A program made the position numbers and the translations under genes. A stretch of 64,000 nt of DNA. Origin: G965195345 sp965277625. GTDB lineage: Bacteria; Pseudomonadota; Gammaproteobacteria; CAKMZV01. Below the pieces are notes generated by a model. It was not told where the DNA came from and did not search any database. It saw only the letters and a program-made list of their open reading frames with translations. Of this stretch, positions 8,481-16,960 are shown piece by piece; position 1 is the stretch's first letter, and each line of letters begins with the position of its first letter. The stretch spans positions 1,116,001-1,180,000 of the forward strand of contig OZ255827.1 of assembly GCA_965277625.1 (NCBI GenBank), read 5' to 3'.

Positions 8481-10859
8481 ATGCTGATTAGCTGGCAATG
8501 GTTGAACGAAATGACCTCCATGTCTGTGGGTCTTGAAGAAGCCGCGGAAAAATTAACTCTGCTCGGTTTGGAAGTCGATGGCATCCAAACGGTTTGTGGT
8601 TCATTTAGTCAAGTGGTGGTCGGGCAGGTGTTGAGTGTGGAAGCTCACCCTCAAGCCGATAGACTGAAAGTTTGTCAAGTCGATGTGGGGGCGGCAAAGG
8701 CGCTTAACATCGTTTGTGGTGCTGCCAATGTTCGCGCAAATCTCAAAGTGGCTTGTGCTTTGGTTGGTGCCCAAGTGGGTGATTTAAACATTGCTGAAAC
8801 CGAACTCAGGGGTGTGCAATCTCAAGGCATGCTGTGCTCGGAAAAAGAATTGGGCATGGCGACGGCCAGCTCAGGCATTTTTGTATTGCCCGAGGATGCG
8901 CCCATCGGCCAAGCGGTTTATACCTATTTAAAACTCGACGATAAAATCATCAACATTGATCTAACACCCAACCGCGGTGATTGCTTCAGCCAGCTTGGTG
9001 TGGCAAGAGAGCTCGCCGCTTATTACGATCAACCCTTATTGGCTTCACCAACCATTGCTGAAAGCCAACACGATCAAACACACCCGCCCCAAATTATTGC
9101 CCCAGAGGCTTGTGGGCGTTTTTTAACTTGCGTTTTGCAGAACATTAATCCTACGGCGCAATCGCCGTTTTGGATGGTTGAAAAATTGCGCCGCGCTGGA
9201 TTGCGCGCGATCCACCCAGTGGTTGATGTCACCAACTATGTGATGTTGGAAGGGGGGCAACCCTTACACGCTTACGATGCCAAAAAAATCAGTGGCCATT
9301 TGGGTGCGCGTTGGGCGAAGGAAAAAGAATCTCTGGAGCTGTTGGATGGACAAACCATTCATTTGGACGAGCGCACGCTGGTCATCGCCGATGATGAACA
9401 AGCCTTAGGATTGGCTGGGGTGATGGGCGGAATGTCATCAGCCGTGAGCGATTCAACCACAGAAGTTATTCTGGAAGTCGCTTGGTTTACCCCCGTGCAC
9501 CTCGCTGGTCTTGCGCGCCGTTATGGATTGCATACCGATGCCTCACTGCGCTTTGAAAGAGGCGTTGATTTTGAACGGCAAGTTGAGGCGATGAATAGGG
9601 CGGTGGTGTTGTTACAGCAAATTTGTGGTGCCCAAGCTGGTCCCATCGCTGAAAGCAAAAGCGAGGCCTTGCCGACGCAGAAGCCTGTGACATTAACCCA
9701 TGAAAAACTCAGCGCTTATTTGGGTCAGCAAATTGACATGAAGGCGGCTTTGAATTGGTTTGAAAGCAGCGGTTTCAAGATTGAAACACGCACCAAAGAT
9801 TGGTTGGTCTGGGGTCCCACTTGGCGCTATGACATTGCCATTGAGGAAGACCTCATCGAAGAGGTCGCGCGCTTTATTGGTTATGATAAGTTGGCGCAAT
9901 TTAGAACCAGTGGTCAAATTCGCATTGAAGCGCATTCTGAAGCGCAACGATCGCCCGATGAGGTGGCGCAAACGCTGGTCAATTTAGGCTTTCAAGAAGT
10001 TATTTGCTATAGTTTCGTCGATAAGAAACAACAAGACCAACTGTATCCGGACACGCCAAGCATTCCATTGGTCAATCCCATCTCCCAAGATTTAGGCGTC
10101 ATGCGTTTGTCCTTGTTGACGGGTTTATTACAAACCGTGCAAAAAAATCAAAACCGTCAAGAAGAGAAAATTGCCATTTTTGAACAAGGTTTGACCTTTA
10201 AAGTCACCGATAAAGACCAAGGTTTTGCTGGGGTGGCGCAATCACCGACTTTGGCTCTGGCACTCTTTGGTGAAAAACAGCCCAACCATTGGCAAGCTAA
10301 AAATCAACCAGTCAATTTTTACACGCTCAAGGGTGTGGTAGAGCAATTACTCGCAAAAACCGAACACGTCGTTCAATGGCAGTCCTCTGGGCTGCCATCG
10401 TGGGCGCATCCTGGACAAAGTGCGATTATTGAAGTCAATGGGGAAGCAAAGGGCATTGTTGCCGTCTTACACCCCAAAATCGCCCAAGCCTTTGAACTCA
10501 CCATGCCTGGTGTGGTGGCTGAACTTGCATTGGATGCCTTACTGAGCGTGCCAACGCCACAGTGGCAACCGACTTCAAACATGCCTAAAATCAAAAGAGA
10601 CCTTTCATTTTTAATCGACAGTGTCCAATCGAGTGCTGCCATCATTGACCAAATAAAGGCTGAGCAGATTGAATGGTTGAACGACATCGTGGTGTACGAC
10701 CTCTATTCAGGGTCTGGTATTGAGCCCGATAAAAAAAGTCTTTGTTTGCGTTTTATCTGGCAAGCTGACTTGATTACACCCACAGACGAACAGATTGACG
10801 ATAAAATGAACACCATTGTTCGCTTGTTGGTGGATCAATTTAAGATAGTATTACGGTAG
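8481..10859 (+). CDS. pheT: Phenylalanyl-tRNA synthetase beta subunit
   Basis: PheT carries tRNA recognition and editing functions of phenylalanyl-tRNA synthetase. Domains in order are an EMAP/OB tRNA-binding fold (about residues 40-150, with VEAHPQADRLKVCQVDVG), a B3/B4 editing domain (about 210-385), a B5 domain (about 400-475), the class II-like core, and a C-terminal FDX-ACB anticodon-binding domain (about 700-792, opening with PKIKRDLSFLI). The length of 792 residues matches the family. It follows pheS by 9 bp and is followed by ihfA. Confidence 0.97.
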   Translation: MLISWQWLNEMTSMSVGLEEAAEKLTLLGLEVDGIQTVCGSFSQVVVGQVLSVEAHPQADRLKVCQVDVGAAKALNIVCGAANVRANLKVACALVGAQVGDLNIAETELRGVQSQGMLCSEKELGMATASSGIFVLPEDAPIGQAVYTYLKLDDKIINIDLTPNRGDCFSQLGVARELAAYYDQPLLASPTIAESQHDQTHPPQIIAPEACGRFLTCVLQNINPTAQSPFWMVEKLRRAGLRAIHPVVDVTNYVMLEGGQPLHAYDAKKISGHLGARWAKEKESLELLDGQTIHLDERTLVIADDEQALGLAGVMGGMSSAVSDSTTEVILEVAWFTPVHLAGLARRYGLHTDASLRFERGVDFERQVEAMNRAVVLLQQICGAQAGPIAESKSEALPTQKPVTLTHEKLSAYLGQQIDMKAALNWFESSGFKIETRTKDWLVWGPTWRYDIAIEEDLIEEVARFIGYDKLAQFRTSGQIRIEAHSEAQRSPDEVAQTLVNLGFQEVICYSFVDKKQQDQLYPDTPSIPLVNPISQDLGVMRLSLLTGLLQTVQKNQNRQEEKIAIFEQGLTFKVTDKDQGFAGVAQSPTLALALFGEKQPNHWQAKNQPVNFYTLKGVVEQLLAKTEHVVQWQSSGLPSWAHPGQSAIIEVNGEAKGIVAVLHPKIAQAFELTMPGVVAELALDALLSVPTPQWQPTSNMPKIKRDLSFLIDSVQSSAAIIDQIKAEQIEWLNDIVVYDLYSGSGIEPDKKSLCLRFIWQADLITPTDEQIDDKMNTIVRLLVDQFKIVLR

Positions 10860-10888
10860 AGGTAGCAAATCAGTATTATGGAGAAAGG

Positions 10889-11215
10889 ATGACGGTAACT
10901 CGTACAGATTTGGTGGACATGCTTAGAACGAAATTAGGCTTGAGTCGGACCGATGCCAAGCAAATTATCGATGGTTTTTTCGATGAGGTTTCAGAATCAC
11001 TTGAGAATGGCGAGCCTGTTAAATTATCGGGTTTTGGGGTGTTTAATTTACGCCGTAAACGCGAACGTCCAGGACGTAATCTGAAAACTGGAGAAATCGT
11101 CATGATTGAGCCTCGAACCGTTGTACGATTCAGAGCGGGCAATAAATTAAGGAGTCAAATCAATGAAAGGAAAAGTCAAGAACGTTCAGGAGATTTTGAC
11201 CTCATTGCCGAATAA
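10889..11215 (+). CDS. ihfA: Integration host factor alpha subunit
   Basis: IHF alpha pairs with IHF beta to bind and sharply bend DNA, with roles in nucleoid structure, transcription and recombination. The protein shows the HU/IHF fold with the IHF-alpha hallmarks GLSRTDAKQIIDGFFDE, KLSGFGVFNLRRKRERPGRN and the intercalating-proline arm region RNLKTGE...IEPRTVVRF. The length of 108 residues is slightly longer than the usual 99-100. A GGAGAAAGG site precedes ATG. Its 3' end overlaps the MerR-family gene by 53 bp in another frame. The location after pheT is conserved in gammaproteobacteria. Confidence 0.95.
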   Translation: MTVTRTDLVDMLRTKLGLSRTDAKQIIDGFFDEVSESLENGEPVKLSGFGVFNLRRKRERPGRNLKTGEIVMIEPRTVVRFRAGNKLRSQINERKSQERSGDFDLIAE

Positions 11216-11558
11216 GCATTATTTCAGCATTGGCGAGGTCAGCGAGGCTTGTGGCATAAAACCTTATGTTTTGCGCTATTGGGAAGAAGAGTTTCCGCAA
11301 CTCAAACCGATGAAACGCAATAAAAGGCGTTACTACAAACACGAAGAAGTTGAGTTCATTGCGCAAATACAACACTTAATTTATGAAAGAAAATTCACCT
11401 TAAAAGGTGCGCGCGAACATCTTTCAACGCAGAAAAAGAAATCGCGTGAAGGGGACGAACAATTTGCCACTCAGTCTGCCATTTTTTCTTCAGTCAGTTC
11501 GGTGATAAAACGCATGAATCTGATCATCAAAAAATTGGAGACCATTTCGAATAATTGA
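11163..11558 (+). CDS. MerR-family transcriptional regulator
   Basis: A DNA-binding protein of 131 residues. The winged helix-turn-helix of the MerR family is evident at about residues 18-85: FSIGEVSEACGIKPYVLRYW, then the wing with RNKRRYYKHEEVEFI. A helix (IQHLIYERKFTLKGAREHL) follows, then a short tail. No cysteine pattern for metal sensing is present. A gene of this kind follows ihfA in many gammaproteobacteria (for example Pseudomonas), and its targets are not generally known. ATG 11163 lies within ihfA, giving a 53-bp overlap preceded by a GGAG site, so the two are likely co-translated. Confidence 0.88.
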   Translation: MKGKVKNVQEILTSLPNKHYFSIGEVSEACGIKPYVLRYWEEEFPQLKPMKRNKRRYYKHEEVEFIAQIQHLIYERKFTLKGAREHLSTQKKKSREGDEQFATQSAIFSSVSSVIKRMNLIIKKLETISNN

Positions 11559-11677
11559 CCGATGTGCGCCTTGGCTCATTATGCCACCAGGCTCAGACTG
11601 CGCGAGTGTTGCAAACACCACGCGTCAAACCTCTAAATACGGTTTCATTGGCAAACAAACACGACGGCACAAGACCA

Positions 11678-12562
11678 ATGAAACTTAGCTTCCACCAATT
11701 GATTGACCGCTTACTCGCTTTTTGGCGTGATCAAGGCTGTGTCATCCTGCAACCATACGATATGGAAGTTGGCGCGGGGACTTTTCATCCAGCAACCTTT
11801 TTACGTGCCATAGGTCCTGAACCTTGGCGGGCCGCCTATGTCCAACCCTCGCGCAGACCGACCGATGGTCGCTATGGCGATAATCCCAATCGTTTGCAGC
11901 ACTACTATCAATTTCAAACCATTCTAAAACCTTCGCCAGACCATATGCAAGACTTGTATTTGGCATCGCTATCGCACATTGGCATTGACCCACAAAAGCA
12001 CGACATTCGTTTTGTTGAGGATAACTGGGAATCACCGACTTTAGGCGCATGGGGCTTGGGTTGGGAAGTGTGGTTGAACGGTATGGAAATCACCCAATTT
12101 ACCTATTTTCAACAAGTGGGTGGGCTGGAGTGTAAACCAGTGAGTGGTGAGCTGACTTATGGTATTGAGCGATTGGCGATGTATGTGCAAGACGTCGATA
12201 ATGTTTATGATTTGATTTGGACCGAAAATGACCATGGGCGGGTGACTTATGGCGATGTATTCCATCAAAACGAGGTTGAGCAATCGGCCTATAATTTTGA
12301 ACACGCTGACGTTGAGTTTTTGCTTAAACAATTTGATCGGGCTGAGGCGATGAACGCTCAGCTAATTGAGGCCGGTTTGTCGTTACCCGCGTATGAGCAA
12401 GTGCTCAAAGCCTCGCACACCTTTAACTTATTGGATGCGCGCAAGGTCATCAGTGTGACTGAACGACAACGATACATCATACGCGTCAGAGAAATGGCGC
12501 TTCAAGTCGCTCAGACTTACTACAACACCCGTGAATCCCTAGGCTTTCCGTTGTGCAAATAA
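11678..12562 (+). CDS. glyQ: Glycyl-tRNA synthetase alpha subunit
   Basis: GlyQ is the catalytic alpha chain of the bacterial alpha2beta2 glycyl-tRNA synthetase. The start MKLSFHQLIDRLLAFW leads straight into the family opening WRDQGCVILQPYDMEVGAG, followed by FLRAIGPEPWRAAYVQPSRR, and motif 3-like TYGIERLAMYVQ. The length of 294 residues is typical; the open frame extends 41 codons upstream from a TTG at 11555 but that stretch has no similarity to GlyQ. The 119-bp gap after the MerR gene shows no tRNA and no strong promoter. glyS follows after 14 bp. Confidence 0.97.
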   Translation: MKLSFHQLIDRLLAFWRDQGCVILQPYDMEVGAGTFHPATFLRAIGPEPWRAAYVQPSRRPTDGRYGDNPNRLQHYYQFQTILKPSPDHMQDLYLASLSHIGIDPQKHDIRFVEDNWESPTLGAWGLGWEVWLNGMEITQFTYFQQVGGLECKPVSGELTYGIERLAMYVQDVDNVYDLIWTENDHGRVTYGDVFHQNEVEQSAYNFEHADVEFLLKQFDRAEAMNAQLIEAGLSLPAYEQVLKASHTFNLLDARKVISVTERQRYIIRVREMALQVAQTYYNTRESLGFPLCK

Positions 12563-12576
12563 CCCATTATTGAGCC

Positions 12577-14610
12577 ATGAACAAACAAAATTTATTATTT
12601 GAATTAGGGGTTGAAGAGCTACCAGCGGTTGCCTTGCAAAAAATGGAGCAAAGTCTCTATGCCAGTGTTGATAAATTTCTAAAGAATCAAGGCTTTGAAT
12701 TTGACTCGCTCACAACTTTTGCAACACCCAGACGTTTGGCTTTCCTCATCGACCAAATCGAAGTTCAGCAACCCGACAAACAATCATCTGTCAAAGGCCC
12801 AAAAACCAATGCGCCAGAAGCGGCCATCAAGGGATTTGCCAACAAGCATCAGCAAAAAATCGAAGATTTAAAGATTGATTCTATCAACGGTCAATCGCAT
12901 TATGTTTTTCAACAAAGCGTTAAAGGCACGCACATCAAATCGGCGATTATTGAGTGCATCAATCAGGCATTACAAAGCCTGCCCATCCCTAAAAACATGC
13001 GTTGGGGTGATAGCGCCTTTTTGTTTTCACGTCCTGTTCGATGGGTGGTGTTGTTGCTCGATGATGTGGTCATACCCGCAGAACTATTCGGCATTCAAAG
13101 TGCTAATAAAACTTGGGGGCATCGCTTTCATCAGGGTACAGACCAGGGCTTGGTCATTGATCGTGCAGAAAACTATGAAAACGTTCTGAAATCGGCATTT
13201 GTCATTGCCAATAGTGCCCAACGTAAACACACCATTCAAGGACAGCTTGCCAAGGTCGCCAAACAACTCGATGCCAATGTGGTCGTCGATTCAGCGTTAT
13301 TGGATGAGGTCAATGCCCTGGTTGAATGGCCGGTCATTATTGTGGGCGATTTCCCTGAGCGTTTTTTGTCCATGCCCAAGGAATGCCTCATCACCACCAT
13401 GTCTGGCAATCAAAAATACTTCCATGTTGAGGACCATTCTGGCCAATTGATGGCGAAATTCATCACCATTGCCAATCTGGAAAGTTCTGATCCAGCGTGC
13501 ATCAAACAAGGCAATGAAAGAGTGATTGTACCCAGGTTACAAGACGCTGAATTTTTCTACAACAATGACCAGCAACAGCCACTCATGGCCAATTATGACA
13601 AGCTCAGCACCATGGTGTTTGAAAAACAATTGGGCACGGTTTTGGATAAGGTCGAACGCATGGCGAAACTGGCCAAGTCATGGGCAGAACAAGTGGATGC
13701 AGATGTGGCACAAACCGAGACCGCTGTGCGTCTGAGCAAATGTGATTTGTTGAGCGCTATGGTGACGGAATTTCCATCGCTGCAAGGCATTATGGGCAGA
13801 TATTATGCGACCAAAGAAGGGCATCCGCCAGCTGTCAGTCTTGCCATAGATGAGCATTACCAACCCCGATTTGCGGGTGACAACATTCCGCAAAATACAT
13901 TGGGTCAGTTGGTGGCATTGGCCGATAAAATGGACACCATTTGTGGCATATTTGCCATTGGCAAACAGCCAACGGGCACCAGTGACCCCTATGCTTTAAG
14001 GCGCAGTACCTTGGGCGTGTTAAGGATTTTAATCGAAGGCAGTCTTAACTTTGATTTGGCAGCTATGATTGAGCACAGTTTGAAAGTGCACAAACGTTAT
14101 GAACAAGCATTGGCAACAGCCATTTTGCATTTTATGTTGGATCGCTTAACGGCGTATTATGACGAATTGGGCTATAGGCCTCAAATCATTCAATCAGTCA
14201 AGGTATTAGGAATTACAGTGCCACTAGACTTTGACCTTAGGATGCAAGCCATCAAGGCATTTTCAAACCATGCGCTTGCTGAGCAATTGAGTGGTGCGAA
14301 TAAACGGATTGCCAATATTTTAAAGAAAAACCCACCAAAATCTGGGTTCAAGTTTGATCCCAAAAAGCTTGAGCTTGCCGAAGAAAAGTCTTTGCACCAA
14401 CAGCTCGAACAACACCATCTCGGGGTTTATCAAAACTATCATGACCGTTTAGAAGCTCTGCTGACGCTCAATGATGCCATCGATGCATTTTTTGATCGGG
14501 TGATGGTGATGACCGATGATGAGTCCGTCAAGCATAATCGTTTGGCTTTGTTGCAACGCCTTAGAAATGCTTTCTTAAGTGTGGCAGACATAGCTTATTT
14601 ACAAGTCTAA
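12577..14610 (+). CDS. glyS: Glycyl-tRNA synthetase beta subunit
   Basis: GlyS provides tRNA binding and other accessory functions for glycyl-tRNA synthetase. It opens with the characteristic LLFELGVEELPA. Other family segments are ATPRRLAFLI, MRWGDSAFLFSRPVRW, the HD-like region with LSAMVTEFPSLQGIMGRYYA, and DPYALRRSTLGVLRIL, followed by a C-terminal helical anticodon-binding domain with FFDRVMVMTDDE. The length of 677 residues is normal. It is followed after 4 bp by pgsA. Confidence 0.97.
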   Translation: MNKQNLLFELGVEELPAVALQKMEQSLYASVDKFLKNQGFEFDSLTTFATPRRLAFLIDQIEVQQPDKQSSVKGPKTNAPEAAIKGFANKHQQKIEDLKIDSINGQSHYVFQQSVKGTHIKSAIIECINQALQSLPIPKNMRWGDSAFLFSRPVRWVVLLLDDVVIPAELFGIQSANKTWGHRFHQGTDQGLVIDRAENYENVLKSAFVIANSAQRKHTIQGQLAKVAKQLDANVVVDSALLDEVNALVEWPVIIVGDFPERFLSMPKECLITTMSGNQKYFHVEDHSGQLMAKFITIANLESSDPACIKQGNERVIVPRLQDAEFFYNNDQQQPLMANYDKLSTMVFEKQLGTVLDKVERMAKLAKSWAEQVDADVAQTETAVRLSKCDLLSAMVTEFPSLQGIMGRYYATKEGHPPAVSLAIDEHYQPRFAGDNIPQNTLGQLVALADKMDTICGIFAIGKQPTGTSDPYALRRSTLGVLRILIEGSLNFDLAAMIEHSLKVHKRYEQALATAILHFMLDRLTAYYDELGYRPQIIQSVKVLGITVPLDFDLRMQAIKAFSNHALAEQLSGANKRIANILKKNPPKSGFKFDPKKLELAEEKSLHQQLEQHHLGVYQNYHDRLEALLTLNDAIDAFFDRVMVMTDDESVKHNRLALLQRLRNAFLSVADIAYLQV

Positions 14611-14614
14611 AAAC

Positions 14615-15181
14615 ATGATTCGCCACGTACCCAACACCATCACCTTATTTAGAATCGCGCTTATCCCGCTGTTTTTGCTGTTCTTTTATGCGGATTTTAA
14701 ATACGCCAATTGGGTCAGCCTGTGCATTTTTGTCATTGCCGCGATTAGCGATGGGGTCGATGGCTATGTTGCGAGAAGATGGCATGTCACTTCGGATTTG
14801 GGGCGGTTTCTAGACCCAGTTGCCGATAAATTGATCGTGACTGCTGTCGCCATTGCCATTGCCAGTGAATTTCCGCATTGGGGTTACGTGGTTGCCGCCT
14901 TCGTCTTGATTGGCAGAGACATGATCGTCTCAGCCTTAAGAGAATGGGCCAGCTTGAAACAAATTTCAGAATCGCTGCACGTCTCGATTTGGGGTAAATT
15001 AAAAACATTGATTCAATTCATTGCCTTTTCATTTTTGATTTTGCGTGAGCCGGTGCTTGGCATCGACACCCAACTGATTGGCAATGGATTGCTGCTCGTT
15101 GCGGTCGGAATGGCATTATGGTCGATGTGGCGCTACGTATTAAGCATTTTGCACGCCTTAAAAGTCAAAGATGGACATTAA
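14615..15181 (+). CDS. pgsA: CDP-diacylglycerol-glycerol-3-phosphate 3-phosphatidyltransferase
   Basis: PgsA makes phosphatidylglycerolphosphate, the first committed step towards phosphatidylglycerol and cardiolipin, in the inner membrane. The CDP-alcohol phosphotransferase signature D-G-x2-A-R-x8-G-x3-D-x3-D is complete, starting at DGYVARR and ending at FLDPVAD. About five to six hydrophobic helices are visible in 188 residues. The opening IRHVPNTITLFRI is typical. The 3' end overlaps the following small gene by 11 bp. Confidence 0.95.
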   Translation: MIRHVPNTITLFRIALIPLFLLFFYADFKYANWVSLCIFVIAAISDGVDGYVARRWHVTSDLGRFLDPVADKLIVTAVAIAIASEFPHWGYVVAAFVLIGRDMIVSALREWASLKQISESLHVSIWGKLKTLIQFIAFSFLILREPVLGIDTQLIGNGLLLVAVGMALWSMWRYVLSILHALKVKDGH

Positions 15182-15449
15182 AGCCTTAGATGATACATGG
15201 TATATCGCTCGGCTTCATTACGACAGCGCCGACATACAAATCACCTTGACTTTCGAAGCAGGCGTTATTCATTTGGCTCTGAATAACAGCAAGGCAAACA
15301 TCGAAGATGACTTCAATTCTTCTGCCGAAGTGCTTGAATATCTCACTCAAATGCTGGGTTCCTATCGCGCGCAGGAAATTATGAGTCATTGGCAAGAAAT
15401 CACCTATCGTAAAAAGGGCACAGAGATGGTTCAGCGCATGAATGATTGA
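15171..15449 (+). CDS. Small hypothetical protein, 92 residues
   Basis: I do not recognise this protein. It overlaps the end of pgsA by 11 bp and has ATG as start, so it is likely translated by coupling. It has no signal peptide or membrane segment. The first half alternates polar and hydrophobic residues as in beta strands (TWYIARLHYD, IQITLTFEAGVIHLAL). The second half looks helical and charged. An open frame of similar length exists on the opposite strand but lacks the coupling context. Confidence 0.6.
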   Translation: MDIKALDDTWYIARLHYDSADIQITLTFEAGVIHLALNNSKANIEDDFNSSAEVLEYLTQMLGSYRAQEIMSHWQEITYRKKGTEMVQRMND

Positions 15450-15561
15450 TGCCAATTCTTGCCATTGGCACACTTTAAAAAACGCGGATTAAAAATAATT
15501 GAAAAAACATGGCGGATAATAGAAATCAATGCGTATCACCTTGCTTAAGCCCTTATAAAAT

Positions 15562-15590
15562 TTGTTCAAATTAAGCATAAGCTGTATAAT
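15562..15590 (+). promoter_or_regulatory. Promoter for the RND efflux operon
   Basis: TTGTTC (15562-15567) and a perfect TATAAT (15585-15590) are separated by 17 bp, in an AT-rich 238-bp gap (15450-15687). The predicted leader is about 90 nt. No regulator gene or clear operator palindrome is adjacent. The rest of the gap shows nothing recognisable. Confidence 0.65.
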
Positions 15591-15687
15591 GCAATGTTGT
15601 AAAAATTGCCAATAGCTAAGCTCAAAAAAATCTTAAAAAATCGTCATTTAAACCAGCAAAAGACCACCATTCAAATTCAATAAACCA

Positions 15688-16959
15688 ATGAAATCATTAT
15701 TCAAATTTGTATTGCCTATTGTTATGTTCTTTGCCATACTGGCATTGGCAGTTTTTGGCTTTATTCAGCTGCAAAAAATATTTAAAACAGAGCAGAAAGT
15801 TGAGGCCAGGCAGACCATTTACACGGTCAATCAGCTCAAAGTTTCCCCGCAAGCGCATACACCCATTCAATTTCTTTATGGCACCTTGAGAGAAAAAAAC
15901 ATTCAAACCTTGTCAGCACCCGCCAATGGGGAGGTCGATAAAATTTTTGTGGAATCCGGTCAAGAAGTGAAAGTTGGTGATGATTTGATTCATATGGATG
16001 CATCGGATTTTGTGTTACAGGTCGAATTGGCCCAAGCGAGTATTGACGAGGCTCAGATTGAGTTAAGGCAACTGAAATTAGACACAAAAAGTCTGCAAAA
16101 TCAGCTGGAAAATCAAAAACAACTACTGGCTTTAAGAAATCGCCAGTTAAAAAGACAAAAAACCTTGTTTAAGAAAGAATTTGCCACCCAACAAACTGTG
16201 GACAATGCTGAACAAACCTATTTAGTACAAGCCCTTGTGGTTGATGGGGTACAAGACCAATTGAACACGCTTAAGGTGCGTGAAAGCCGTTTAAAAGTAC
16301 AAGCGGATCGCGCCCAATCCAATATGGACAAAGCCCTGCTGGCGCAGCAAAGAAGCATACGAAAAGCGACTGAAGATGCCTTAATCGTTGAAGTGTTGGT
16401 CAATGAAGGAGAAACGATGAGCGCTGGCAAAGCTTTAATTCGATTGCTACCTAAAACGAAATTTAACATTGAAGCGGCATTGATTAACAATCAAGCGCTG
16501 TCTTTTTTGGATGAGCTAAATTCGGAAAGTGGCATTAAGGCCGAAGTGTCCTACTTTGATAATAATTTATTGTATGAATTGTCCAGTGTTGAAGGCGATG
16601 CCTCGGATGGCAGTTTAATGGGTGTGTTCAGCCCGGTGAATGAAGCACTGGCATTGACAACCAATATTAGACCTGGTGTTTCCATGAGAATGAAGCTGTA
16701 TAGACCCATTGAACAAAATGCGGTTGCTGTGCCATTCTCTGCGCTTTATGGTCGGAATCGGATTTATAAAATTGAAGAAGGGCGGTTACGCGCTGTGCAA
16801 GTGAACTATATTGGCAAAATTGACCCGCCTTTGGCGTATCGCCAAAAATCAGAAAATGCTTGGGCTTTGATTCGATCTGAGAAAATTTTGAATGATACCA
16901 GCATCATGATTACCCATTTGCCCAATGCAGTCGATGGGCTACCTGTGAGTGTTCAATAA
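15688..16959 (+). CDS. RND efflux periplasmic adaptor (membrane fusion protein)
   Basis: This protein links an inner-membrane RND pump to an outer-membrane channel. One N-terminal membrane anchor (about residues 5-30) has no lipobox. A lipoyl half-motif (LSAPANGEVDKIFVESGQEV) follows near residue 75, then a long alpha-helical hairpin (about 110-225) with heptad-like Gln/Leu repeats. The second lipoyl half and the beta-barrel domain come after this. The length of 423 residues is typical of HlyD/AcrA-like adaptors. The permease starts 1 bp after its stop codon. No outer-membrane factor gene is present nearby, so the channel must be encoded elsewhere. Confidence 0.9.
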   Translation: MKSLFKFVLPIVMFFAILALAVFGFIQLQKIFKTEQKVEARQTIYTVNQLKVSPQAHTPIQFLYGTLREKNIQTLSAPANGEVDKIFVESGQEVKVGDDLIHMDASDFVLQVELAQASIDEAQIELRQLKLDTKSLQNQLENQKQLLALRNRQLKRQKTLFKKEFATQQTVDNAEQTYLVQALVVDGVQDQLNTLKVRESRLKVQADRAQSNMDKALLAQQRSIRKATEDALIVEVLVNEGETMSAGKALIRLLPKTKFNIEAALINNQALSFLDELNSESGIKAEVSYFDNNLLYELSSVEGDASDGSLMGVFSPVNEALALTTNIRPGVSMRMKLYRPIEQNAVAVPFSALYGRNRIYKIEEGRLRAVQVNYIGKIDPPLAYRQKSENAWALIRSEKILNDTSIMITHLPNAVDGLPVSVQ

Positions 16960-16960
16960 T

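Noticed and set aside
11555..11677. N-terminal extension of GlyQ from TTG 11555
   Set aside because: The 41 extra residues have no resemblance to GlyQ, which normally starts just before the WRDQGC segment; also checked for a tRNA here and found none.
15186..15473. Open frame of 95 codons on the minus strand opposite the small gene after pgsA
   Set aside because: It covers the plus-strand gene at 15171, which has an overlap start with pgsA; the minus frame has no ribosome binding site or family resemblance.
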